A DNA stretch of 64,000 nt from Streptomyces tauricus (GTDB lineage: Bacteria; Actinomycetota; Actinomycetes; Streptomycetales; Streptomycetaceae), in NCBI RefSeq assembly GCF_014650955.1, contig NZ_BMVY01000030.1, positions 1 through 64,000 on the forward strand, in the 5' to 3' direction. This document shows positions 24,768 through 33,216 of the stretch, in pieces. The notes beneath the pieces are model-generated. The model saw only the letters and a program-made list of their open reading frames with translations. It was not told the DNA's origin and ran no database searches. The position numbers and the translations under genes were made by a program. Each line of letters opens with the position of its first letter. Position 1 is the first letter of the stretch.

Positions 24768-26090
24768 CTACAGCTCCCCCCGGGCGGTGCCGTCGGCGGC
24801 CGGGGCCGCGCGGTGTTCCGCCACGAGCTTCTCCAGCAGCGGGACGATGTCGTTGGGGCTCGGCGTGCCCACCATCTCGCGGCGGATCCGCGCGCAGTTG
24901 TGGGCGAACGACGGCTCGTCCAGCAGTCGCAGCACGTGGTCGCGCAAATCCTGCGCGGTGTAGTGGTCGACGTCGTGCAGGTACAGGCCCGCGCCGAACT
25001 TCTCCAGCTGCTTCGCCTTGTGGATGGTGTCCCAGACCATGTCGGGCACGATCAGCTGCGGCACGCCGTGCGCGAGCGCGGTCTGGAAGGTGCCGGAGCC
25101 GCCGTGGTGGATGACCGCGGAGCAGGTCGGCAGCAGCGCGTTGAGCGGGACGAAGTCGACGGCCCGCACGTTGTCGGGGAGTTCGAGACCGGCGAGCTGC
25201 TTCTCGTTGAGGGTCGCGACCACCTCGACGTCCAGCTCCGCGAGCGCCGAGACGAGTTCGCCGATCGAGGCGCGGTCGCCGTCCAGCACCTCGCGGTGGG
25301 CCACCCCGAGGGTCAGACAGATCCGGCGCTTCTTCGGCGGCTCGTGCAGCCAGTCCGGGATGACGGCCTGGCCGTTGTAGGGGATGTACCGCAGCGGGAC
25401 GAACGGCTGCTTCACCGGGAACCGCATCGACGGCGGCACCGGGTCGATCGTCCACTGGCCGACCGCCACCTCCTCGTCGAACTCGGCGCCGTAGCGGCCG
25501 AGCGTCCAGGTCAGCCACTCGCGCAGCGGATCGTCCCGCTGCTCGGGCAGCCGCTCCGCCTGGAGGTCGAGGAAGGTCTCGCGCATCCGGCCCAGCAGGT
25601 CGAGCCCGAACAGCAGCCGGGCGTGGGCGGCGCCGGTGACCTTCGCGGCCACCGGACCGGCGAAGGACAGCGTGTCCCAGACGACCAGGTCGGGCTGCCA
25701 CTCGCGGCTGAACGCGACCAGGTCGTCGATCATGCGTTCCGGGCAGGAGTTCTGGAAGGCCATCGCCGTCATCGAGGTGAACACCCCGAGGACGTGGTCC
25801 CAGGTCAGCATCTCGGGACGGGTCTCGGTCATGTCCATCCCGGCTTCCGCCTGGCTCTCCATGATCTCGGCGTCGTCGCCCAGGCCCTCGTTGACCCGCT
25901 GCATCTGCTCCTCCAGGAGCAGCGGCTCACCGACGCACACGGCGGTCAGTCCGGTACGGGTGATGTCCTCCGCCAGGTCCGGCTGGCTGGCGATCCGGAC
26001 CTCGTGACCGGCGGTCTGGAGGGCCCAGGCCAGCGGGACCTGGGCATGCATATGGGACTTCGCGGCGAACGTGGTGAACAGGACCTTCAT
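24768..26090 (-). CDS. anthracycline glycosyltransferase (GT1, AknK-like)
   Basis: A 440-aa GT-B enzyme, paralogue of the GT at 13.6 kb (shared VPLAWAL..AGHEVRIASQP, EWQPDLV, VAAKVTGAAHARLL, RYIPYNG). The donor motif is VIHHGGSGTFQTALAHGVPQ. GGGAG precedes the ATG. Because the other copy is paired with the AknT-like activator, this one is the likely AknK equivalent, which adds the second and third sugars (2-deoxyfucose, rhodinose). It lies between the aromatase and sugar-modifying genes of the long operon. Role assignment between the two GTs is inferred from gene order. Confidence 0.87.
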   Translation of the reverse strand: MKVLFTTFAAKSHMHAQVPLAWALQTAGHEVRIASQPDLAEDITRTGLTAVCVGEPLLLEEQMQRVNEGLGDDAEIMESQAEAGMDMTETRPEMLTWDHVLGVFTSMTAMAFQNSCPERMIDDLVAFSREWQPDLVVWDTLSFAGPVAAKVTGAAHARLLFGLDLLGRMRETFLDLQAERLPEQRDDPLREWLTWTLGRYGAEFDEEVAVGQWTIDPVPPSMRFPVKQPFVPLRYIPYNGQAVIPDWLHEPPKKRRICLTLGVAHREVLDGDRASIGELVSALAELDVEVVATLNEKQLAGLELPDNVRAVDFVPLNALLPTCSAVIHHGGSGTFQTALAHGVPQLIVPDMVWDTIHKAKQLEKFGAGLYLHDVDHYTAQDLRDHVLRLLDEPSFAHNCARIRREMVGTPSPNDIVPLLEKLVAEHRAAPAADGTARGEL

Positions 26091-26127
26091 CGATCTCCCT
26101 CTTCGCAGGTGGTGGCGTGGCGCTGCT

Positions 26128-27510
26128 TCACTGCCCGTCGTGGCCGACGTACCGGCTTCTCACCAGCCAGCCGTCCCCGGTCCCGGTCCCGTCCCCGGTC
26201 CCGTCCTCGTCGGCGACGAGGACGTCCTGGCACGACGTGCTCAGCCGGATCTCCGGGGCCGCGCCCTCGGCGGTCGAGACGACCAGGGCGTCGTAGCCCG
26301 TGCGCACCGAACCGTCCGGGAACCGCCAGGCGGCCGGCAGGCCCAGCCAGTGCCGGCGCACCGTGCCGGCGGGCGCCGCGGGCCGGCCCCGGACCGCCGC
26401 CGCGATCGCCGCCCGGCCGCGGACCGGCTCGGCGAACGAGCTCTGGTCGAAGGTCCCGTCCTCGGTGAAGGTGTCCGCCCAGGCGTCCCCCTCGCCCTCG
26501 TCGAGGAGCCGCATCTGCCGGGCGTAGAACCGCTGGATCGAGGCGTACTCGGCGGGCGGCACCGGCTCGGCCTTCGCCCGCCCCTCCGCGTACTCCTTGG
26601 CGTGCCGCATGGTGATCGTGCTGTTGCCGCCGAGCGCGTCCCGGATGAAGGTGCGGGCGTCGGCGGTGGTGGCGTCGGCGCCGAGGACCTTGGTGACGGC
26701 CGCCGCGTTGACGACCACGGTGTGCCGGGAGACCGCCACACAGCCGGACGGGGTCTCCCGCACCGTCCACTCCCCGGTGTGCACCGACATCAGGGCCGGG
26801 GTCTGCAGCTGCTTGTACGAGATCCGCCCGTCGGGCAGGCAGATCCGCACCGAGGCCGTGGTGTGCGTCGAACCGTCGGGCGTGCGCGTGTCCATCTCCA
26901 GGTGCTGCACGTCGGGGGTGTCCTCCTTCAGCAGCACCCGGGCGACGTGCGGCAGCCGCTCCTGCCACCGGCCCGCGTCGTGCAGGAAGTCCCGCACCTC
27001 CTGGGCCGGGGCGTCGATCCGCACCGAGTCCTCGAAGGTGTACGGGGCCTCGTCGGTGCCGGTGCGCAGCGCGGCGGACTCCAGCGCGGCCAGCTCGGCG
27101 CCGCTGTTGCGCTCGATCGCCTGCAGGATCCAGCTGACGTTGCGCTCCAGGCCGTCGACCGCCTCGAAGTCGTGCAGCAGCCGCACCCGGCTGCCACCGT
27201 CGGGCAGCGCCTCGATGATCCACTCGCCGCCCATCGCGGCGACGGGGTCCTGGGAGACCTCCTGGCGGAAGCGGATCCGCAGTCCGTCGCGGTCCAGAGT
27301 CCGCCGCGAGGTCCAGGACTTGACCTCGCCGTTGGCGGTGGCCCAGATCCGCAGCCGCTCCTCGTCGTCCGAGCGCTCCAGATACTCCACGTGCAGGCTC
27401 GGCGGGAAGACGAACGGCCAGTCCTGTGCCCGCTCCACCAGGGCGAAGACGGCCTCCGGGGCGGCGGCCACCGTGATCGTGTGTTCGGTCGTGTGCACCT
27501 CGTGCGCCAT
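26128..27510 (-). CDS. PKS aromatase/cyclase fused to an NTF2-like domain
   Basis: A 460-aa protein. Residues 1 to about 315 are a di-domain aromatase/cyclase of the DpsF/AknE1 class (two START-like halves, beginning HTTEHTITVAAAPEAVFALV and then FEDSVRIDAPAQEVRDFL), which catalyses first-ring cyclisation and aromatisation of the reduced decaketide. It continues in the same frame, with no stop or start signal, into an NTF2-like domain (about 320-460, YASIQRFYARQMRLLDEGEG) closely related to the separate protein at 17.3 kb. The usual family length is about 315 aa, so the fusion is unusual. ATG 27510 lies 47 bp after the ketoreductase stop. Confidence 0.88.
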   Translation of the reverse strand: MAHEVHTTEHTITVAAAPEAVFALVERAQDWPFVFPPSLHVEYLERSDDEERLRIWATANGEVKSWTSRRTLDRDGLRIRFRQEVSQDPVAAMGGEWIIEALPDGGSRVRLLHDFEAVDGLERNVSWILQAIERNSGAELAALESAALRTGTDEAPYTFEDSVRIDAPAQEVRDFLHDAGRWQERLPHVARVLLKEDTPDVQHLEMDTRTPDGSTHTTASVRICLPDGRISYKQLQTPALMSVHTGEWTVRETPSGCVAVSRHTVVVNAAAVTKVLGADATTADARTFIRDALGGNSTITMRHAKEYAEGRAKAEPVPPAEYASIQRFYARQMRLLDEGEGDAWADTFTEDGTFDQSSFAEPVRGRAAIAAAVRGRPAAPAGTVRRHWLGLPAAWRFPDGSVRTGYDALVVSTAEGAAPEIRLSTSCQDVLVADEDGTGDGTGTGDGWLVRSRYVGHDGQ

Positions 27511-27557
27511 GCTGATCCCCTCTGTCCGGCCGCGGCCGCGCACGGCCGGGCCCGCTG

Positions 27558-28343
27558 TCAGTAGTTGCCGAGCCCGCCGCAGACGTTCATCGCCTGGGCG
27601 GTGATCGACGCGGCGGTCGGGGAGAGCAGATAGCCGACGAGCCCGGCGACCTCGTCCGGCGTGGAGTAGCGGCCGAGGGGGATCTTCGCCTCGAACTTCT
27701 CCAGCACCTCGTCCTCGGTGATGTCCCAGGCGCCCGCGTAGCCCTGGCGCACCCGCTCGGCCATCGGCGTCTCGACGTAGCCGGGGCAGACGGCGTTGAC
27801 GGTGATGCCCGTCTTCGCCAGCTCCAGGCCCAGGGCCTTGGTGAAGCCGACCACGCCGTGCTTCGACGCCGAGTAGGGCGCACCCAGGGCCACGCCCTGC
27901 TTGCCGCCCGTGGAGGCGATGTTGACGATCCGTCCGGTGCTCAGCTCCAGCATCCCGCCGGTCGTGAGCACCTCCCGGGTCATCCGGAAGACGCTGTTGA
28001 GGTTGGTGTCGATCACGTCGAGCCACAGCTCGTCGGGTATCTGCGCGGTGTGGCCGCCACCGCTGCGGCCGGCGTTGTTCACCAGGACGCCGACGGGGCC
28101 GAACCGGTCCCTGGCCTCCTGGACGAAGGCGCGTACCCGCGCGGTGTCTCTCACGTCGCAGGAGGCGCCGTCGACGTCGTGGCCGGCCTCGCGCAGCTCC
28201 TTGACGGTGTGGGCGACGCGGTCGCCGTCGCGGGCGCAGATGAAGACCCGCGCCCCGCCCTCGGCCAGGCTCCGGGCCACGGCGAGACCGATCCCGCTGG
28301 TGGCACCGGTGACGATGGCGACGCTTTCTGCTGCTGGCGGCAT
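27558..28343 (-). CDS. aknA: type II PKS C-9 ketoreductase (ActIII/AknA type)
   Basis: A 261-aa SDR that reduces the C-9 keto group of the nascent polyketide using NADPH. It has VTGATSGIGLAVARSLAEGG, NNAGRSGGGHTAQ, the catalytic Ser in IASTGGKQG and YSASK, and the substrate-loop PGYVETPMAERVR, all matching polyketide ketoreductases. It is the first gene of the minus-strand operon, divergent from the PKS operon, with a SARP-type promoter upstream. The ring-reduction product then goes to the adjacent aromatase/cyclase. Confidence 0.95.
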   Translation of the reverse strand: MPPAAESVAIVTGATSGIGLAVARSLAEGGARVFICARDGDRVAHTVKELREAGHDVDGASCDVRDTARVRAFVQEARDRFGPVGVLVNNAGRSGGGHTAQIPDELWLDVIDTNLNSVFRMTREVLTTGGMLELSTGRIVNIASTGGKQGVALGAPYSASKHGVVGFTKALGLELAKTGITVNAVCPGYVETPMAERVRQGYAGAWDITEDEVLEKFEAKIPLGRYSTPDEVAGLVGYLLSPTAASITAQAMNVCGGLGNY

Positions 28344-28482
28344 GACGGCTCCTCAGCGGTCCCTGCGGGGGTGTCTCGACGGGTGTCGGTGGTGGATGTC
28401 CGCGGTCTGCGGTGGTGTGCGTGACGCGTGTCCGTGCTGCGTGTCCGTGCTGCGTCTCCGCTCCGGATGCCGGACGAGAGCG

Positions 28483-28514
28483 AGGGTTTCAGCGGCCGCT
28501 CGAATCGCGCTCGA
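28483..28514 (-). promoter_or_regulatory. SARP-type promoter for the ketoreductase operon
   Basis: Two identical heptamers TCGAGCG (28514-28508 and 28503-28497, minus strand) are exactly 11 bp apart, followed after 8 bp by AACCCT (28488-28483). These are the best-conserved heptamers in the window. The 5' leader to ATG 28343 would be about 130 nt. Confidence 0.72.
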
Positions 28515-28533
28515 CCCCCGGCCCGGCCCGGGC

Positions 28534-28576
28534 TCCAGCGGCCTTCCACCCGCCTGCGAGACCAGGCACGCAGCGT
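28534..28576 (+). promoter_or_regulatory. SARP-type promoter for the PKS operon
   Basis: TCCAGCG (28534), TCCACCC (28545) and a weaker GCGAGAC (28556) are spaced 11 bp, with CAGCGT (28571-28576) 8 bp after the last. Orientation fits the anthrone oxygenase/KS operon starting at 28694, leaving a leader of about 110 nt. Confidence 0.58.
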
Positions 28577-28640
28577 GGAACGACACGAGCGACCGCACGA
28601 TGTCAAGCGATGCCGGGTCACACGAACGGGTCAAAAACAG

Positions 28641-28674
28641 ACCCGGCAACACCGGGCAATACCGGGCAACACCG
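28641..28674 (+). repeat. 10-bp tandem repeats in the PKS operon leader
   Basis: Three and a half copies of a 10-bp unit (ACCCGGCAAC, ACCGGGCAAT, ACCGGGCAAC, ACCG) lie just before the ribosome binding site GAGGAGG (28681-28687). The unit equals about one helical turn. CCGGGC/GCCCGG complementarity could also form small RNA hairpins. Confidence 0.75.
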
Positions 28675-28693
28675 TTGAACGAGGAGGCCATTG

Positions 28694-29092
28694 ATGACGG
28701 ATCACGAGCCAGACGCCAAGGGGGCCGGCGCCGTGACCTTCGTGAACACCTTCACCGTGCACGCCGAACCCGAGGTGTTCGAGAAGGAGTTCGCGCGGAC
28801 GTCCGAGTTCATGGCGCGGCAGCCGGGCTTCGTCCGGCACACGCTCTCCCGGCACGCGGAGCGGCCCGGCCAGTACGTCAACGTCGCCGAGTGGCGGGAC
28901 GTCGCCTCGTTCCGCGCGGCCGTCTCGCACGCCGACTTCCAGCCGCACGCCGGTGCGCTGCGCGCCCTGAGCGAAAGTCGGCCGGAACTGTATCTGGCGC
29001 GGCTGCGCCGCGACGGCGGCCCGGCACCCGAGGGCCCGGCACCGGAGGGTTCGGGACTCGACGAGGCGCCCCGCGCGGGGGAGAGGATATGA
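28694..29092 (+). CDS. aknX: anthrone oxygenase (ABM family, AknX/DnrG type)
   Basis: A 132-aa cofactor-independent monooxygenase that oxidises the anthrone at C-12 to the anthraquinone (aklanonic acid). The dimeric alpha+beta barrel pattern is visible: VTFVNTFTVHAEPEVFEKEF, then FMARQPGFVRHTLSRHAE, then YVNVAEWRDVASFRAAV, with the conserved Trp of AEW. A Pro/Gly/Glu-rich tail follows (about 108-132). ATG 28694 has GAGGAGG 6 nt upstream; a TTG one codon earlier is less likely. Its stop overlaps the KS start (ATGA), so it is coupled to the minimal PKS. Confidence 0.9.
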   Translation: MTDHEPDAKGAGAVTFVNTFTVHAEPEVFEKEFARTSEFMARQPGFVRHTLSRHAERPGQYVNVAEWRDVASFRAAVSHADFQPHAGALRALSESRPELYLARLRRDGGPAPEGPAPEGSGLDEAPRAGERI

Positions 29093-30360
29093 CGGCCCGT
29101 CGGGTGGTGATCACCGGACTCGGAGTCATCGCCCCGGGCGGCATCGGCACGAAGGCGTTCTGGGAACGCATCGTCTCCGGCGTCTCCGCGACCAGGACCA
29201 TCACGGCCTTCGACCCGGCACCGTTCCGCTCCCGGATGGCCGCCGAGTGCGACTTCGACGGAGCCCGGCACGGACTGTCGGCCCGGGACACCGCCCGGCT
29301 GGACCGCGCCTCCCAGTTCGCCCTGGTCGCCGCCCGCGAGGCGATCGCCGACAGCGGCGTCGAGATCGACGCGGGCAACGCGCACCGGACCGGCGTCAGC
29401 CTCGGCTCCGCCGTCGGCTGCACGCTGAAGCTGGAGGAGGAGTACGTCGCGCGCAGCGACGGCGGCAAGCAGTGGCTGGTCGACCACGCGGCGGGCACCC
29501 CGTACCTCTACGACTACTTCGTGCCCAGCTCGATGGCGGCGGAGGTCGCCTGGGAGGCCGGCGCCGAGGGCCCGGCCGCGCTCGTCTCGGCGGGCTGCAC
29601 CTCCGGCCTCGACTCCCTCGGGCACGCCGTCGAACTCATCCGTGAGGGCAGCGCCGACATCATGATCGCCGGGGGCAGCGACGCCCCCATCGCGCCGATC
29701 ACCGTGGCCTGCTTCGACGCCATCAAGGCCACCTCGCCGCGCAACGACACCCCGGACCACGCCTCCCGGCCCTTCGACCGGACCCGCAGCGGATTCGTCC
29801 TGGGCGAGGGCGCCGCGGTCCTCGTACTGGAGGAGCGGGAGTCGGCCCTGCGGCGCGGCGCGCAGGTCTACGCCGAGATCGCCGGGTTCGCCGCGCGCGC
29901 CAACGCCCACCACATGACCGGGCTGCGTCCCGACGGCCTGGAGATGGCCGCCGCCATCACCGGGGCACTCGACGACGCCCGGATCGACCGCGAGGCCGTC
30001 GGCTACGTCAACGCGCACGGCACAGCCACCCGGCAGAACGACATCCACGAGACGGCCGCCATCAAGCACAGCCTGGGCGAGCACGCCCACCGGGTCCCGG
30101 TCAGCTCCATCAAGGCGGTCATCGGCCACTCGCTGGGTGCCGTCGGCTCCATCGAGGCCGCCGCCTCCGCCCTGGTGATCCGGCACGGCGTGATACCCCC
30201 CACCGCGGGCCTGCACGAGCCCGACCCCCAACTCGACCTCGACTACGTGCCGTTGACCGCCCGCGACCAGCCCACCGACACCGTACTGACGGTGGGCAGC
30301 GGCTTCGGCGGCTTCCAGAGCGCGATGGTGCTCACCGCATCGGAAGGCAGGCGTCCATGA
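29089..30360 (+). CDS. aknB: type II PKS ketosynthase alpha (KS-alpha)
   Basis: A 423-aa condensing enzyme that extends the polyketide chain with malonyl-ACP. The active-site Cys170 is in VSAGCTSGLDS, with the two conserved His in VNAHGTATRQND and SSIKAVIGHSLGAVGS. Length and order (KS, CLF, ACP) are canonical. It overlaps both neighbours by ATGA junctions, indicating strict translational coupling with the anthrone oxygenase upstream and the chain-length factor downstream. It resembles the AknB/DpsA group that makes decaketides from a propionyl starter. Confidence 0.97.
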   Translation: MTARRVVITGLGVIAPGGIGTKAFWERIVSGVSATRTITAFDPAPFRSRMAAECDFDGARHGLSARDTARLDRASQFALVAAREAIADSGVEIDAGNAHRTGVSLGSAVGCTLKLEEEYVARSDGGKQWLVDHAAGTPYLYDYFVPSSMAAEVAWEAGAEGPAALVSAGCTSGLDSLGHAVELIREGSADIMIAGGSDAPIAPITVACFDAIKATSPRNDTPDHASRPFDRTRSGFVLGEGAAVLVLEERESALRRGAQVYAEIAGFAARANAHHMTGLRPDGLEMAAAITGALDDARIDREAVGYVNAHGTATRQNDIHETAAIKHSLGEHAHRVPVSSIKAVIGHSLGAVGSIEAAASALVIRHGVIPPTAGLHEPDPQLDLDYVPLTARDQPTDTVLTVGSGFGGFQSAMVLTASEGRRP

Positions 30361-31622
30361 CCACCGCGCCCATGACCGCCGGGCCGCGGACCGCCGCGTC
30401 CGGGACCGCCAGAGCCGTGGTGACCGGCGTCGGCGTGCTCGCGCCCAACGGGATCGGGGCCGAGGAGTACTGGTCGGCGACCCTGCGCGGACAGAGCGGC
30501 ATCGACCGCATCACCCGCTTCGACCCCTCCTCGTACCCCTCCCGGCTGGCCGGCGAGATCACCGGCTTCTCGGTGCGCGACCACGTCCCCAGCCGGCTCG
30601 TCCCGCAGACCGACCGCACCACGCAGTTCGCCCTCGCGGGCTCCGACTGGGCGCTCGCGGACGCCGGGCTGAGCGCGGAGAGCCTGCCCGCGGACGAGCG
30701 CGGAGTGGTCACCGCCAGCGCCTCCGGCGGGTTCGAGTTCGGCCAGCGCGAACTGGGCCACCTGTGGGGCAAGGACCCCAAGCACGTCAGCGCGTACATG
30801 TCCTTCGCCTGGTTCTACGCCGTCAACTCGGGCCAGGTGTCCATCCGGCACGATCTGCGCGGGCCCACCGGCGTCCTCGTCACCGACCAGGCGGGCGGCC
30901 TCGACGCGGTCGCGCAGGCCAGGCGCCGCATCCGCAAGGGCACCCCGCTGATGCTGACGGGCGGCATGGACGCCTCACTGTGTCCCTACGGGCTCGCCGC
31001 GCAGATCTCGGCGGGGATCCTCAGCGAGAGCGAGGACCCGACCCGCGCCTACCTGCCCTTCGACGCCGCCGCCAACGGGCATGTGCCCGGCGAGGGCGGC
31101 GCGATCCTCACCCTGGAGGACGCGGGACGGGCCCGGGAGCGCGGGGCGCGGGTGTACGGGGAGATCGCCGGGTACGCCGCCACCTTCGACCCCCGCCCCG
31201 GCTCGGGCCGCCCGTCCAACCTGGACGGGGCGATCCGCGGGGCGCTCACCGACGCCGGGCTGCGCCCCGAGGACATCGCCTTCGTCCTCGCGGACGGCGC
31301 CGGCGAACCGGAACCCGACCGCGTCGAGGCACAGGCCCTGACCGCGGTCTTCGGACCCGGCGGTGTACCGGTCACGGTCCCCAAGACGATGACGGGACGC
31401 CTCTACTCGGGCGCCGCACCGCTCGACCTCGTCACGGCCCTGTTCGCCCTGCGGGACGGCGTGGTCCCGCCGACGGTGCACGTCGAGGAGACGACGGGCC
31501 ACGACATCGACCTGGTGACCGGGGCTCCCCGCCCCGTCACGGGGGACGCCGCGCTGGTACTGGCGCGGGGCCGCGGGGGCTTCAACAGCGCGATGGTCGT
31601 ACGAGGCCCGTCGGCGCCCTGA
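30357..31622 (+). CDS. aknC: chain-length factor (KS-beta)
   Basis: A 421-aa KS homologue in which the active-site Cys is replaced by Gln178 (LVTDQAGGLDAV), the hallmark of a chain-length factor. It forms a heterodimer with KS-alpha and sets the polyketide length, here expected to be ten units as in aklavinone. The ATG overlaps the KS-alpha stop. The missing Cys is functional, not a sign of decay. An intergenic Pro-codon-rich spacer of 89 bp separates it from the ACP gene. Confidence 0.97.
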   Translation: MTTAPMTAGPRTAASGTARAVVTGVGVLAPNGIGAEEYWSATLRGQSGIDRITRFDPSSYPSRLAGEITGFSVRDHVPSRLVPQTDRTTQFALAGSDWALADAGLSAESLPADERGVVTASASGGFEFGQRELGHLWGKDPKHVSAYMSFAWFYAVNSGQVSIRHDLRGPTGVLVTDQAGGLDAVAQARRRIRKGTPLMLTGGMDASLCPYGLAAQISAGILSESEDPTRAYLPFDAAANGHVPGEGGAILTLEDAGRARERGARVYGEIAGYAATFDPRPGSGRPSNLDGAIRGALTDAGLRPEDIAFVLADGAGEPEPDRVEAQALTAVFGPGGVPVTVPKTMTGRLYSGAAPLDLVTALFALRDGVVPPTVHVEETTGHDIDLVTGAPRPVTGDAALVLARGRGGFNSAMVVRGPSAP

Positions 31623-31711
31623 GCCCGCCCCCACCCCGATCCCCAGCACCCCGATCACCAGCACCCCCTCACGACCACCCCGCTCACCATCACCCATCGA
31701 AGGAGAACGTC

Positions 31712-31987
31712 ATGTCCGCTTTCACCACCGACGACCTGTTCAAGATCATGCGTGAGTGCGCAGGCGAGGAGGAGGCCGTCGACCTGTCGAGCGCCGCCGC
31801 CGACCAGGAGTTCGCCCTGCTCGGCTACGACTCGCTGGCCCTCATGGAGGCGATCAGCAGGGTGGAGCGCGGCTACGGGATCACGCTGCCCGAGGAGACG
31901 CTCGGTGACGCGCTGACCCCGGCCGCGTTCGTCGCCGCCGTGAACACCGCGATCGCCGACCGCATGCCCGCGGCGGGGGCCGCCTGA
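31712..31987 (+). CDS. aknD: acyl carrier protein of the PKS
   Basis: A 91-aa type II ACP. The phosphopantetheine site is Ser41 in LLGYDSLALMEAISRVE. It carries the growing chain between KS/CLF and the tailoring enzymes. AAGGAG lies 9 nt before ATG 31712. The stop overlaps the KSIII start (TGATG). Confidence 0.96.
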   Translation: MSAFTTDDLFKIMRECAGEEEAVDLSSAAADQEFALLGYDSLALMEAISRVERGYGITLPEETLGDALTPAAFVAAVNTAIADRMPAAGAA

Positions 31988-33216
31988 TGACCGAGGCGGG
32001 CCTCGGCGCCGAGGGGGCTCCCGCCGCGGAGACCCCGGCGCCGGACATCCGGATCGCGGGGTGCGCGGTCTGGCTGCCGCCCCGCACCCCGGTCGCGGAC
32101 GCCGTCGCGGCCGGACTGTGCGACGAGGCCCTGGCCACGACCACCGGCATGCTGTCGGTGGCCGTGGCGCGGGACGAGCCGGCGCCCGAGATGGCGGCCC
32201 GCGCGGCCCGGACCGCCCTGGAGCGGTCCGGCTTCGGGCGGCCCGGCTCCGACGGCGCGTCCGGCGCTGACGGTGTGTCCGGCGCTGACGGTGTGTCCAG
32301 CTCCGGTGCTGCTTCCGGGGCCGCCGGTCCCGGCTCGGGTGACGTGTCGCTGATCCTGCACGCCAGCTTCTTCTACCAGGGCCACGACCTGTGGGCGCCC
32401 GCCTCGTACGTCCAGCGCACCGCCGTCGGCAACCAGTGCCCCGCGATCGAGGTCGGCCAGGTCTCCAACGGAGGCATGGCCGGACTCGGACTCGCGGTCG
32501 ACCATCTGCGGGCCGGACCGGCGGCCGGGGAGCCGGACCGGCGGGTCCTGCTGACGACCGGCGACGCCTTCCGCCCGCCCGGCTTCGACCGCTGGCGCAG
32601 CGACTCGGGCACCTTCTACGGGGACGGGGGCACCGCCCTCGTGCTGTCCTCGCGGGAGGGCTTCGCCCGGATCCGGGGCCTGGCCACCGTCTCCGTGCCG
32701 GAGCTGGAGGGGATGCACCGCGGTGACGACCCGTTCGGCCACGCCCCGTTCAGCCACCGGCCGGTCGTCGACCTGGACGCCTGCAAGAAGGACTTCCTGG
32801 CCACCCACCGGGTGCCCCAGGTGATCGCCGCGAGCGGGGCCGCGCAGGACGCCGCCGTCGAACGGGCCCTCGCCGCCGCCGGGGTCACGCTCGCCGACGT
32901 CGACCGGTTCGTCCTGCCCCACCTGGGCCGCAAACGGCTGCGGGCGGGGCACCTGGCCCGCTTCGGGATCGCGGAGGAACGCACCACCTGGGAGTGGAGC
33001 CGCGGCATCGGGCATCTCGGCGCCGGTGACCAGATCGCCGGGTTCGACCACCTGGTCGGCTCCGGGAGCCTCGGCGCCGGGGACCTCGTCGTGTGGATGA
33101 GCGTGGGCGCCGGGTTCACCTACTCCTGCGCGGTCGTCGAAATGCTGGAACGCCCTCACTGGGCGGCCACCACACCCACGGCACCACCCCCGACCTCCGC
33201 AGGAGACGCCGCATGA
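31987..33216 (+). CDS. aknE2: KSIII-like starter-unit enzyme (DpsC/AknE2 type)
   Basis: A 409-aa KSIII homologue that selects the propionyl starter unit. The catalytic Cys of KSIII is replaced by Ser160 in EVGQVSNGGMAG, as in DpsC, where the equivalent Ser118 is used. The 42-residue offset is largely explained by a Gly/Ser/Ala-rich insertion (about residues 84-118) that contains an exact tandem 18-bp duplication (32260-32277 and 32278-32295, encoding SGADGV twice). The GHLGAGDQ and C-terminal GAGFTYS segments are conserved. It is ATGA-coupled to the acyltransferase gene. Confidence 0.93.
   Translation: MTEAGLGAEGAPAAETPAPDIRIAGCAVWLPPRTPVADAVAAGLCDEALATTTGMLSVAVARDEPAPEMAARAARTALERSGFGRPGSDGASGADGVSGADGVSSSGAASGAAGPGSGDVSLILHASFFYQGHDLWAPASYVQRTAVGNQCPAIEVGQVSNGGMAGLGLAVDHLRAGPAAGEPDRRVLLTTGDAFRPPGFDRWRSDSGTFYGDGGTALVLSSREGFARIRGLATVSVPELEGMHRGDDPFGHAPFSHRPVVDLDACKKDFLATHRVPQVIAASGAAQDAAVERALAAAGVTLADVDRFVLPHLGRKRLRAGHLARFGIAEERTTWEWSRGIGHLGAGDQIAGFDHLVGSGSLGAGDLVVWMSVGAGFTYSCAVVEMLERPHWAATTPTAPPPTSAGDAA
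32260..32295 (+). repeat. exact 18-bp tandem duplication inside the KSIII gene
   Basis: Two identical 18-bp units, each starting TCCGGCGCTGAC, encode the repeated SGADGV segment of a flexible insertion. The duplication keeps frame and looks recent, since synonymous positions are identical. Confidence 0.85.

Larger units (their letters stand above)
28344..28693. promoter_or_regulatory. 350-bp divergent control region of the two main PKS operons
   Basis: This gap contains no gene. It holds two back-to-back SARP-type sites (28483-28514 facing left, 28534-28576 facing right), a TTGACA hexamer on the minus strand at 28606-28601, and 10-bp tandem repeats at 28641-28674 in the predicted leader of the PKS operon. 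Confidence 0.7.

Noticed and set aside
28641..28674. Possible CRISPR-like array
   Set aside because: The units are only 10 bp, contiguous and without spacers; no cas genes are present.
30357..31622. KS-like gene without active-site Cys considered as a pseudogene
   Set aside because: Replacement by Gln178 is the normal state of a chain-length factor, and the gene is full length and coupled to KS-alpha.
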